A DNA stretch of 36,065 nucleotides, taken from positions 1-36,065 of the forward strand of contig JAOPGA020001225.1 of assembly GCA_026419775.2 (NCBI GenBank), read 5' to 3'. Every line of letters begins with the position of its first letter. Position 1 is the first letter of the stretch. This document shows, piece by piece, positions 22,179-33,751 of this stretch. The notes beneath the pieces are model-generated. The model saw only the letters and a program-made list of their open reading frames with translations. It did no database searches and was not told where the DNA came from. Made by a program: the position numbers and the translations under genes. Origin of the DNA: Acrasis kona. Its lineage: Eukaryota > Heterolobosea > Eutetramitea > Acrasida > Acrasidae.

Positions 22179-23447
22179 ATGCCCGCTGGACATCGTCTAT
22201 CTCCTTTTGAGACAAGCATAATAGTGAAGGATGAGAGTGGAGTACAAGCAGAAGTGAAGTCATGGTATAATCATTCATCATCAACGCTAGTGCGAAAGCC
22301 TAAAAAAATACACACGTCGACTAGTTATCACAACACAGACCAAGCACACAAAAAAGATCCGTTAAAGATAAAACATACAATGGGAGGCACGAAATGGAGC
22401 TTTCTGACCCCAGAGGAGGAGGGTAGTATAATTTGTCCTTCCAAAACATTCAAATCTAGGAACCAAAGTGATAAAGATTCCAAACAAACTCATAAACTTT
22501 ACAGTCTATGTCAATTACAAAGTAGGAATTTGGAATACAACATAAAGCAAGCGAAAGAAATCGAGAATAGAGTCTTTCTAGAAACAGTAGGTGCCAAGCA
22601 TTTTCCGTTTTATTAATTATCATAGCAAGTTAATGACGATGAGGCAGTTCTAGCCGAAGTTGACAAACTACTGTTAAATGCTACATCTAAAGAAGAACAG
22701 GAGGAAATATCTTCTACTCCAGACAATATTTCAGAAAAAAAGCTCGGAAATAAAAGAAAAGAAGAATATGATTCAGATACTGAAGATGACGAACCAACAT
22801 CTAATAGCGAATCAAAAGCTGAAGTAAGAGAGAGCCGTCGTGGAGGATTTTCAAATGATGCAATAGATACACTCTTGACTAGTCACAACGATGAGCAGCA
22901 AGTCACCATCCCATCCTATAGAACATTACATCCTTTATCTAGTATACGAGAGTCATCTGACTTTCCAGCTGAACTTCGTGAGCCTAGATATAGCGAAGAT
23001 GAGCAGTACAGTAACTACAGAAGAAGAATTACTGATATTGTGAATAAAAGAAATCCTGATGCTGAGAAGGCAGAATATGGCTCGTGGTATATTCCCTTAA
23101 AAGACTGGGGGAAGAAAATCACAAAGCACGGCGCGGATATTACAAGCGAGGATGTTATCATAAGTGACGACGACGAGCACATAAGTGCAATTAACTTGAA
23201 CAATGCCAAAAAACAAAAAATTCTGCAAAAGCTTCAAAGTGCCAAGATGTTCAAAACTTATTTGTTGACAAAAGAGCAACAAGTTCCAGAGTGGCTGAGT
23301 AAAGTGAAGCCCGCACCGATTACCAATTATGAAAAGGGGAATATTAATATTGAGATTCCACCGATTGGATCGAATCAAAAGATATACGGTGCAAAGACGC
23401 CAATGAGTAATAGATCTATGCCATCAACGTACAGATCATTTAAATAA
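22179..23447 (+). CDS. Uncharacterised charged protein, weakly FAM47-like
   Basis: Exons 22179-22586 and 22626-23447 with a 39-nt phase-0 intron (GTAGGT donor) give 409 residues. I do not recognise the family with confidence. There are no membrane segments. The protein is rich in Ser, Lys and Glu with an acidic patch (DSDTEDDEPTSNSES) in the middle. Near residue 290 the phrase AEYGSWYIPLKDWGKKI resembles the 'YG.WYL.PK.WKK' motif of animal FAM47 proteins, whose function is also poorly known. The N-terminus (GTKWSFLTPEEEG near residue 70) has a conserved look but matches nothing I can name. The exon-2 frame is open for 822 nt and its codon use resembles its neighbours, so it is a real gene. 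Confidence 0.75.
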
Positions 23448-23530
23448 GCAATTTAATGAGGCGTGCTGAAGTGTACATCTCACAATAAAATGAAATGTTG
23501 ATATAGTGATGTTTGGCCTTTTAATTTACA

Positions 23531-24492
23531 ATGAAATATTTGAGTGGGTTTACCAAGCATTTCATCAATGCATGGAGAGAAATAGGAGGGAGTCTTGTCT
23601 TTAAAAACACTAGAAAATATAAACATGCTTTGTGGTGGTCACAAATGTATGTAACAGACTGGGTGATGATTATAATAATGTCAGTGATAAATCAAGTAAG
23701 TAACATTAGTCATTTCCTCTAAAACCAATTGTAGGTTGTGTTCGGGCAATCACCTGGGTTAATAAAACCATATATTCGACATAATGTATATAGATTTATA
23801 GACGATGCATCTGTGTCATACCCGAGCTTACCTTCAATAGTACCAACGTAGGTATCATTAGAATATGCAAACTAAAAACATTTAGATGGGTTGTTGGGTT
23901 ATTGATAACTATCCTACCAACTTTAATTTTTATAATCGTATTCTACTATCAGCGTTCAACTCACGATCTGCATCACGCACTGTTAGGACTTGGAGAATCT
24001 ATCGTGATCACAATGACAGTAACAGACATTTTCAAAATACTTGCAGGTAGGCTTCGGCCCAACTTTTTGGCTAGATGTCTACCGGATGCAGCAGGAGACT
24101 GCTCACAAGTTGGGAGCACTGTTCGGGATGCTAGATTAAGCTTCCCCAGCGGACATTCATCAATGTCGTTTGCAGGCATGATATTTTTGAGTTTATATTT
24201 AACAGGAAAGTTGCGTACATTCAGCAGAGAAGGAGGTTCGCTTTGGAAAGCTCTTGTGTGTTTGTTCCCAATGTTTATTGCAGGAATGGTGGCTGTATCA
24301 AGGACTTTAGATTACCATCATAATTATGATGACATTATTGCTGGTACTTTGATTGGATGCTTCATTGGTCTTGTGTGTTACCATCTTCAGTATCCCTCAT
24401 TGTTTGACGAGAAGTGTCACAAACCTAAAAATAGGTATCACAGCATTAGTGCATCCAGTAACAAGCATGAAGGCCGATTACCTCCCTTGTAA
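23531..24492 (+). CDS. PAP2-type lipid phosphate phosphatase
   Basis: Exons 23531-23695, 23735-23847 and 23886-24492 with introns of 39 and 38 nt (phases 0 and 2) give 294 residues. All three catalytic motifs of the PAP2/lipid phosphate phosphatase family are intact. C1 is KILAGRLRP (about 143-151). C2 is FPSGH (about 179-183, with the acid-base His). C3 is SRTLDYHHNYDD with the nucleophilic His. About six membrane helices are arranged as in Dpp1/LPP enzymes, which remove phosphate from phosphatidic acid, lysophosphatidic acid or diacylglycerol pyrophosphate. The DHHA..G motif region before C1 (THDLHHALLGL) also matches the eukaryotic LPP group. Substrate cannot be told from sequence. Confidence 0.95.
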
Positions 24493-25175
24493 GATTTGTT
24501 ATTAAAAAAATAAAATTGAACTTGTGAACAAATCGTTAGTTGATCGCTATTATGTTGTGATCCGTCAATGTAGTGCTTTCCCTTGATGTTCGGTAAGTAA
24601 GACAACCACTTGGTGTACATTCTTGTAAAAAGTTGGAAAACGATTGCATGACAAAGCAGCACTTGGGACTAAACAATTTGTTGCGGAAACAAAGAATGTT
24701 TTACCATAACATCAACTCTACCAGCAGAGGAAGGTTCACAAGATCGAAGCTACACACATACAACATACATTTATGACTACTCATACTTTCAACAAAATCA
24801 TATCTTCACGTTATAAAAATAACCGCTTCCGAAAGACATATTGTTCAGAGCCGTTTTAAAATTCATACTTGATTATTCATTCCATCATAACAGAATTGAA
24901 AGAACAAAATAGTATTATCATGCTCTCTTCCAAAAGATTATAGAATCCAACCACCGCACTATAAGGATATCTCTGACTTATCAGTTGTATGCGCAATCAG
25001 AAGTTTAAACTAAAAGCCACGCAATTAGCTATCCAATAAATTTTTTTATGGTTGTACCCAAGCGCTCTCAAAATAACGAATGCCATGGTCGCCAAATTGC
25101 TCATATTTGTATATTATGCATCTTGTGTTGTAACTAATTTTGTCCGCAATTCCACCGCAGGACAATAACACAAAA
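24493..25175. other. Intergenic stretch, 683 bp, promoter of the giant RCC1 gene
   Basis: AT-rich. Splice-like signals occur on both strands near 24.55-24.75 kb: a GTAAGT donor on plus at about 24593 with a 40-nt partner acceptor, and a minus ORF reading FTRMYTKWLSYLPNIKGKHY. Neither gives a convincing gene. AATAAA follows the PAP2 stop within 20 bp. The region next to 25176 should hold the promoter of the RCC1-polycystin gene; no clear motif seen. Confidence 0.5.
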
Positions 25176-28100
25176 ATGCACGCGCATTTCAGTAGCTCGG
25201 CATTCATGTGTATATTTCTGTTATTCACATGTATTAGTTATACATCATGCCAAACCCTGTATGCATATGGCACGAATAACCAAGGAGAGCTATGCAACGG
25301 ACTAAGATCACCGAGCGCTTCTCCTTATAGTAGTTATTTTGATGGCAGTAATATAAAGGCAGTAGCTGCTGCCAACTCCTTCGTAGTAGTGCTTACCAGC
25401 CAGAATACACTCTATACATGGTAACTATATCGAGTTTTATTCGCTAAAACAGAAATAGTGGGGATAATAGTTTGGGACAAGCAGGGAACAGTGGAACTGC
25501 TCCATATTATACCTCACCAACAAGAGTATATCAGAGCGGTGCCCTATTAGGGTCAACAATCACACAGATTTTTGCAAAAGACAGTCACGTACTGGCGCTC
25601 ACAAAGACAGGAGCAGTGATATCATGGTACGTACATACAAGTTACACTACGTTATAATCTTTCACAGGGGTAGTAACGTATATGGTCAATTAGGAATCGC
25701 ATCATCGTCAATTTCCTACTCCAACACACCACAAGCCGTCAATTTGTCACAACCACTTACCAACTCTCGCGTGGTTTACATTGGTGGTGGATATTCACAT
25801 TCAATAGCAGTGCTAAACGACGGAACATTAGCATCGTGGGGGTACAACAATAACTATCAACTTGGTTTGTCCGACACAACAAATCGTTACCAACCATTTC
25901 GAATTACCACCCCATCTAATGTCATTTTCAAAAAAGCAATGGGTGGTCAATACGTGTCATTCGCAATCACATCGAATGGTAATTTGTACGCATGGGGTCA
26001 GATTTCAGATTGGAAATTAGGACTTAACAGCACCATCGTTACGAACAGAACGACACCAGTGCTAATAACATCTACTAATTCCAATTTTAATTTGAAGTTT
26101 TTTGTGGATGTGGATGTCGGACTCAATCATGCAATTGCTTTAGCATCGGATGGATCCGTAATTACTTGGGGCGTTGGAAGTCAAGGACAAACAGGTAATC
26201 CTTCATTACCGAGTTCACATATGATGAGAGTGGTCGACACTAGTAACATAACCGATCCCATTGTTAAGGTATCAGCGGGTCATAATTATTCGATCATCTC
26301 TACAACCAATAATGTTCATGTATTTGGAGTGAACTCTGCTGGACTCGATGGTTAGTTTATATTTGTGTTTTATTCACCCATAACTATTGTATTCATATAG
26401 GAAGCACAGTTACCAACAATGCACTTGTCGTTCCTACTGCAATCAAGAGCGGAGTGATGGTGAATAGCACCGTGATTGATGTATGGGCAGGTCCAATGTC
26501 AATCTATATGCACATTGACAAAAACAATCCATCATCATCTCCTAATTTTTATCTATTTGGTTTGAATGGGTAAGCGAGCGTGTTTGTTTTTTAAAAATGT
26601 AACGATATATAGAAATCAACAGTTAGGGCTTAACACAACCGGTGTGTTTTTCCAAAAGATTCCTTTTTTATCTCAACTCACTAATGTATCGAGTGTTGCA
26701 GGTGGGTACGCTCATACTCTTGTATTAACTACGAATGGAATCTACGTAACGGGAGATAACACGTATGTAGTGTTTATAATTTATATATGAATAACCAATT
26801 AAAAAGTTTCGGTCAGTATGCAACAGGGAATGGTTACAGTTATTCGTATTTTGTTTCAATTAGCACTGCGCTACAAATAAAGGCTGTAGCTGCTGGTGAG
26901 TACCATAGCGTAGTCCTCACAAATGATTTCACAGTGTATTCAGCTGGAAATAACGCGTAACTTGTCAATTATTCCATTAATATTTAACTCTTTAAAGCAA
27001 TGGACAATTAGGGTTATTTGATACTACCAATAGGTATTTTTTCACAAGAACAAACATGACTAGCGCTGTGTCAATATACGCTGCTATTAGTAACACGATT
27101 GTAGTCAACTCTGATGGATCCATTTTTTGTATGGGTAGTGTTAGGTGAGTTTTATTTATTTTGATGTATTCATCATTTATATAGTTATGGTCAATGTGGT
27201 ATTGGAACAAGTCCATCCACTCTGAGCACACCTGCCAGAATCACTATTTCTGGTAAAAAGATTACATCAGCTTCCACTGGTGGCAATCATGTAATATTAG
27301 TATCATCAGATGGATGTGCGTATAGCGCAGGTAATAATGCGACTGCTCAACTCGGACGCTCATCAACCATCACGTCACCCACTTTATTTGGAATAATACC
27401 CATTAATGCATTCATAGTAAGCAGTGCTGCTGGTAAAGGCCACACCTTGTTGTTGACAAGTGATGGATCTGTTTATGGCATTGGATCCAATTCCAATCCA
27501 TATTATTCATTAGGAGTTGAAAATGTCAATCAGACCTTAACACCTATACAAATCACTTTTCCAATTTTGAATCAAAAATTTGTACAGATTCAATCAGGAT
27601 ATTACCATAGCTTTGCGGTGACTGGTGATGGAAGTGTTTATGCATTTGGTTATAATGGATTCTTCCAATTGGGTGATACTAGCAATAACGATTGGAGGAC
27701 ACCTATATTGATTGGATTAAAATTCAATCAAGCATCGGTTGCATGTGGGCCTTATCATTCTCTATTGGCTGGTGGTGCTAATTCTATCGTTTATCCCACT
27801 TTGGCACAATTCACTAACCAGAGTACGTCTGCAACACCTATCTATACTTTTCCAGTCACTCCCACACCTACGCCAACTCCAACGCTTACACCCACACCAA
27901 CCTCTACTCCCACAACAACGCTCACACCAACACCCACTCCTACACTCGCTTCCACACCGACTCCAACATCCATTCCAACTCCTACGCCTACTCCCACACC
28001 CACCCCTACTTTTACTCCAACACCTACTCCAACCTCTACTCCTATACCATTTAAAAAACTAATTTCATGGAGAATATTTGCTTTTGGATTGAATGACCAA

Positions 28101-31100
28101 GGTCAAACACAATTTAACAATGCAAACACTCCAATGCTGATCAACTCTGCCTGTCAAAATTTCTCATCCATTACTGCAGGTTACAAGCACAATTTATTAT
28201 TGACCACAAGTGGTAGTGTTTTATTTTTCGGATGGTACGTAATTTCATTTCAATTCGTAATAATCTTGATAGGAACAACAATGGGCAATCTGGTCATTTG
28301 ACGACTGGTAATCAATATAGAGATGGTCTTGTGGATTTTAAATTAAATTCTGCAATAGCAGTACAAGCGAGTGGTGGCGATCAACACTCATTAGTGTTAT
28401 TGAGCAATGGATCAGTTTTAGCATCAGGATCCAATAGTTATTATGAATTAGGGAATGGGTTCGATAACTACAATTCTGCAGCACCTCGATTAGTTTGTTT
28501 CAGTGGAGTTGTGAAATACATTAGCGCAGGAAGTGCCATGTCGTTTATTATTGATGCGAATGGAACTGCTTATGGATTTGGATCCAATGCTCAACGAGCT
28601 CTTGGTATAGGTACCTCCAGCGTGTATACAATTCCTACAGCTGTTGTTTCTACTGCATGGACCGGTAAGTATGTTACCAAAGTAAGTGCTGGTTACTCCC
28701 ATTCATTGTTCTTGATATCCGATGGAACGGTGTATGGATCTGGTATGAATCAGTAAGTTTATACTGTAAAAGTTTGATGTGACTTGGATAGATTTGGAGA
28801 ATTAGGAACAGGTGATAATATCACATACTCTACGCCCACTTTGATGACTGGATTGAGTTCTAAAATCGTTACGCAGATAAGTGCATCGTTTTATTACTCT
28901 AGTATGATTCTAACGAGTGATGGAATTGTTTATACTGTTGGTTATAACAAGTAAGTGATGGTGTGATGAACTATTTGAATAATGATTTAGTTTGGGTCAA
29001 TTAGGATTAAATGATACAATTAATCGAAGCGTTCCAACTCCTATTGTGACAATTGGAACTGGGTTGTATGGAAAGACGATTGTTAATATAGCAGGAAGTG
29101 GAAGTGGACATGCATTGGTGTTAACATCAGATGGATTGCTATTTGGATTTGGAAGTAATTTGTGAGTGGATGTTGAATATTTTTTATTGACTTTGATAGA
29201 TATGGTCAGTTGGGAACAGGTACAGGTACTGGGCCTTTTACGACTGCTACACCGGTTGATACCTCTGGTCAATTGAATGGTTATCGAGTGGTAGATGTGG
29301 GTATAGGTGGCGCTCATTCGATTGTAGCGGCTGTTAATGATAGTGAAGCCTATACGTGCTTTGTTACGCCGACACCTACTCCGACTGATACGCCAAACCC
29401 TACATCCACTCCAACATGTACACCTACTGCTACTGCAACTGTAACACAAACACAAACTAACACTCAAGCTCCTACAGAAACGCCAACATCAATTCCAACA
29501 CAAACCAACACTCCAAATCCAGCTATTACTCCCACTCCTACTGTAATAGTAACGCCATCATCAACACCTACTTCCCCCATTGTTACATTGATTCCATCGC
29601 CTACTCTTACAATAACGGACTCACCAACAATAATTCCTACGGCAACACAGACTGATCCGCCTACTTTACCATCAATTGAGATTTCAACTCCAACACTCAC
29701 ACATACCTGTACTACCACTGATACGCCCACTACAACCCCTACACCTACTCCAACATGTACACCTACTACTACTGCAACAGTAACACCAACACAAACCAGC
29801 GTTCAATCTGTGACAATTCCCATACAAACTTCTACACATACAACTACCCTTATTTCTACTCCTACCCAAATAGGTACTCCAACACAATCACCAACAGCTA
29901 CTGAAACGACAATAACATCAACATCGACTCCAACACATATACCTACTTTGACGCCGATGGCAACATCTACGTCCAGTCCAACTACACTTACTGTAACTCC
30001 AACGCACATACCTATTGCAACAGATACATCATCATCTGTGCCTACTGTATTCCCAACGCCAACATTCTATACTACCACAACTACTGGCACTCCTACTCCA
30101 ACGCCAACAGAAATACTAACAACTCCTGTCACACCTACACTAACGTCAGTGTTGATTGTTTCTTCCACGCCCACCGCAACACCCACTCCAATGTGCACAT
30201 CTACTTCAACTTCAATGCCAACGCTGACACCTACACAAACTGGTGCATCAACAAGTACGATTATACTTGCTCCAACACATACTTCAACGCAATTTGAAAC
30301 CAACACACTCGCTTCTACTCTGGTACTATCTCCTACAGTAACGCAGGTGTCAACAACTACTGTAATTCCTACTCTAACTTCTACAATAACATACACGCCA
30401 TCAGATACGCAGACCCAAACAATGGCACAAACCCTAACTCCTGCTGTTACTCCAACGCGAACACCAATACCATCTACCTTCATTCCCACTACAAACATAC
30501 CAACATCAACCATTACACCAGCTACTCAACACGCTTCTCCTATCTACTCATATACAATTCAACCACCAATAGGTACCGCATTGGTCACCAACTTTACTTT
30601 CTCCACCCAATCTTCATGCTCTACTATATGTTGTTATGGATACTATCTACTCGACAACTCGCCCTTTATACTCTCATGTACCAATAACAGCTCGTCCTTT
30701 ACAACATCAAGCTTACCATTTGGGTCCCACCAATCATTTAATTCATCTCCATACCAACTCACCACGTTCTTTAAGGTTGGCCAGATAATTGTTCAAACAA
30801 TCAACGTTACAGTACATCCATCATTTCAACAGCCCATCACTTATCAATCTTCATCTATGCTTTATTCTAATCTACTGCCATTGTGGAATGTTCATGATGA
30901 GCTTAGAACGAGTGCATTGATCCAAATGATGAATACTCCATCTGCAACAGTTGCTCCTTGCAACGAACATTGTAATTGTGATCCATTGATTCATCAATGT
31001 ATTTGTGATGGAGGTATTGATTGCAGCATGGAAGCATCAACTATGAGCGAACTACAATCCATTCGTCATTCTATTTTATTGGATTTGTACAACTCCATGA

Positions 31101-33586
31101 ATAAAACCAACGTTGATGTTGTCATGGGGCATATGGTACAATTGACTAAAGTACCTTCAGAGATCTCCTCTAATAGCATTGATTTAATATTATCCATGAC
31201 TGACGAGAGATTGGGTCAAAATGATGATGAAGGGCACTCGTTGATGAATGAAATGAACAATATAGTTAACATGCTATCAAATGTAGCTACTAGTTGTATT
31301 ATTAATTCTAACAAGACGTGTACGAACGAAATTACTCAAAAGTTGATCAATATTACTCATGTGATACATAATGAAGATGATGATGATGTAATGAGAATAT
31401 CTTCACCACTTTATAATGTAGTATTTGTGAGTAGTAATGGTTTGGATTTGAAACAATCCAACATAACATCATCTACAGGTGATAGGTATCAATGGCAAAT
31501 ATTTATGCCCATTGATTTTATGGACAATCATGGAGTATCATTAATATCCAATGATGTAGACTATCATGTCATTGTTGTATCTAGTCCAATGATTGATGGT
31601 CACAATCGTGTAGTTAGTTACAACAATAATGAAACCACAGCAACACCAGGTTTGCAACAATCCTCCATTGTAGTATCTATACAAGTCATGGATCATTCCT
31701 CATCTTCCATTATTCACTTTGAAAATCTAATCCATCCCATTCGATTTCATCTACCAATAACTAATTATTCACTTCCACAGAACTACACTCATGTGTGCCA
31801 TTATTATGATGATTACTATGATAGATGGGACACACGTGGTGTAAAAACCATGAATCACTCCATTGATAATCACACCATCACGTGTACGTCCAATCACACC
31901 ACTTCATTCACTGCATTTATGCAGTCACTGACACCACACATCAACACCCTCGCTTTGAGTGATTTGACTAACATCAAAAACCTCAACCAAGATAATAACA
32001 CAGTAGTCATCGTGTTAGGAATTTTGTCTGTTATTTACTTTCTCACAATCATTGGTATATCTATAGCTAATTGTATTGGCATAAGAATGTTCGGAAGAAC
32101 AAAAAATAAAATTGTTCAATCTGTACGTCCCATTAGTAACACAAGAAAATTCCTATTCAGATATGTCGATTATTGTAGTTACTTGGCATATCTACGAAAA
32201 AAGAGAACAGGTGCATTGGGTAGAATAGAAAAAATTACTTTATTGTACATGTGTTTCATTGGTATGATGTTGAGCAATGCTGTTTCTTATTCTCAACAAA
32301 ATAACGAAAATATCTATCAGTTCCTCATTAGTGGTGTCATTGGTAGTTTAGTCATAGTGCCGTTCGTTGCACTGGGTAGTTTCTTGTTTACAAAAGTTAG
32401 ATGGAATCAAAAGAAGGTGACGAACAATAGAAGACAGAGTATTACTCCCATGATTGAAGCACATAATTCATTAGAAGTGTCATTTGAAAGAGATGCGTCA
32501 TCAGTTGTTAATGTAGATATTTATGAATCGAGTAAACCGAATTGGTATGATAAATTGATTAATAAATTGGAGAGATTGGGCGACAGTGCAATGGATACTA
32601 CTGTACTTTTGATTAAGAAGTTAACGTGGCATAGTTATTTGATATTTGCTCTTTGTACACTGATTTACTTCTTGTTAGCTAGCGCCATCATTATATTGGC
32701 CATGTTTTGCTTTCCTAAACTAAATGACATTTCAATATTCTCGTTGGGTGGAATTTTGGTTGATGCTTACTTTTTATTCTTGTACATTAGTTTTATTTAT
32801 ATACGCTACAAGAAGTTCATGAATAAAGAATTATTGTCGTGGAGAGCATCCTATCTCACTCTTGGTGTTGGTTTTGTGTTGATTGTGTTGAGCATCGCCA
32901 CCATAATCTTGTTATCTCTTGCTGTTAGTTTTTGGATTAGTGATGATACGATATGGCACGATAGAGTAGCTGTTATTGATGTTTATTTTTGTGTATTGAC
33001 ATTAACGCAGATTGTATGGTTAGTTATCATGAGTATCAATAGGAGAAACGATCCACCACCTCAAAGCATCTCTGAGCTGACAATAAATACTAGCGCTAAT
33101 GATGAGGGACAATCCAAATTCATCAGATTAATCAAGAAGCTTATTAATCACGTAAGCAGCCCAACTTGGTTTCCGTGGTGGTGCATTGTGTTTGTTTATC
33201 TTTATTGTTATACCTATCTTGCTATCTGCATGTATTTTTTGATAGTGTACGGGATAAAATTTGGTAGTCAAGATAAAGAGTGGTTGAAGGCTTGTGTGAT
33301 CTCTGTAACACAAGATGCATTCTTTAACAACCCTGTTGGGTTTGTAGTTAAAACTATCGTTATTGGTGTAATATTGCTCTTTATAGAGTCGCTCTTTTTT
33401 GCAAGTGATATTGGGGATTTGTTTAGCAAGAATAACGTAGTAGCAGGACAAGAATCCACACGTGTTGATCTTGAAGTACCATACAACGTGGATCCAGTCG
33501 AAGATGCCCAAAATGTTGATCTCGCATATGAAGAAAACGAGGTATATTATTCTGATCAAATCCAAAATTCTGAACAAGACGACTAA
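25176..33586 (+). CDS. Giant receptor: 21 RCC1 blades, Pro/Thr stalk, REJ-like, GAIN/GPS and polycystin-1-like membrane region
   Basis: Twelve exons: 25176-25420, 25459-25626, 25668-26350, 26401-26569, 26613-26762, 26807-26956, 26998-27144, 27185-28234, 28273-28752, 28792-28950, 28991-29161, 29200-33586. Introns are 38-50 nt and every junction keeps the frame (2652 residues). Residues 1-25 are a signal peptide (cleavage near TSC-Q). Fourteen RCC1 repeats of about 50 residues follow (G.N..GQLG and AGG.H...L..DG motifs), then a Thr-Pro linker (about 795-858), seven more RCC1 repeats (to about 1240) and a Thr/Pro stalk (about 1246-1634). Next come a REJ-like module ([14 protein letters not shown], about 1638-1735), a small Cys-rich segment (about 1777-1800), a GAIN-like region and a GPS motif (about 2056-2096: CHYY...W.T.G...C...NHTTSF). 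Some nine hydrophobic helices end the protein, with polycystin-1 marks [20 protein letters not shown] and FPWWC...YGIKFG...EWL. There is no PLAT domain and no TRP-like channel part. It is likely a surface receptor; ligand unknown. Confidence 0.9.
27855..28046 (+). repeat. Pro/Thr-coding simple repeat, linker 1
   Basis: Degenerate (ACNCCN) hexamers encoding Thr-Pro dipeptides for about 64 residues, with Ser, Leu, Ile and Phe now and then. It separates blades 14 and 15 of the RCC1 protein and is likely an O-glycosylated spacer between propellers. The low-complexity codons (synonymous positions vary) suggest the repeat is old or kept by selection on protein sequence. Confidence 0.9.
29365..30530 (+). 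repeat. Pro/Thr-coding simple repeat, stalk 2
   Basis: About 390 residues dominated by Thr, Pro, Ser and Ile, with no Lys-rich or aromatic stretch. It is less regular than linker 1 (TPTPT mixed with TSTPT, TQT, TITP). As an extracellular segment it should form an extended mucin-like stalk that lifts the propellers from the membrane-proximal REJ/GAIN region. The opposite strand shows spurious long frames of Val and Gly that are not genes. Confidence 0.9.
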
Positions 33587-33751
33587 CTGTATTAACCTGC
33601 TCTATTTGTGGGCATAAATAAATTGGTATTTATTTTAAGCAATTCCAAACATAAACATTCTAATACGATCGTACGGCGGATCAACTATCAATACTATTTA
33701 TAACAAGCACAACAGACAAAATCAAAAACAAATAAATCAATAACAAACGAA

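Noticed and set aside
25046-25228. Minus 60-codon ORF upstream of the RCC1 gene
   Set aside because: Overlaps the signal-peptide exon, no family resemblance, no splice partner.
29464-30513. Long minus-strand frames rich in Val and Gly
   Set aside because: They are the reverse reading of the Thr/Pro-coding repeat and have no independent protein character.
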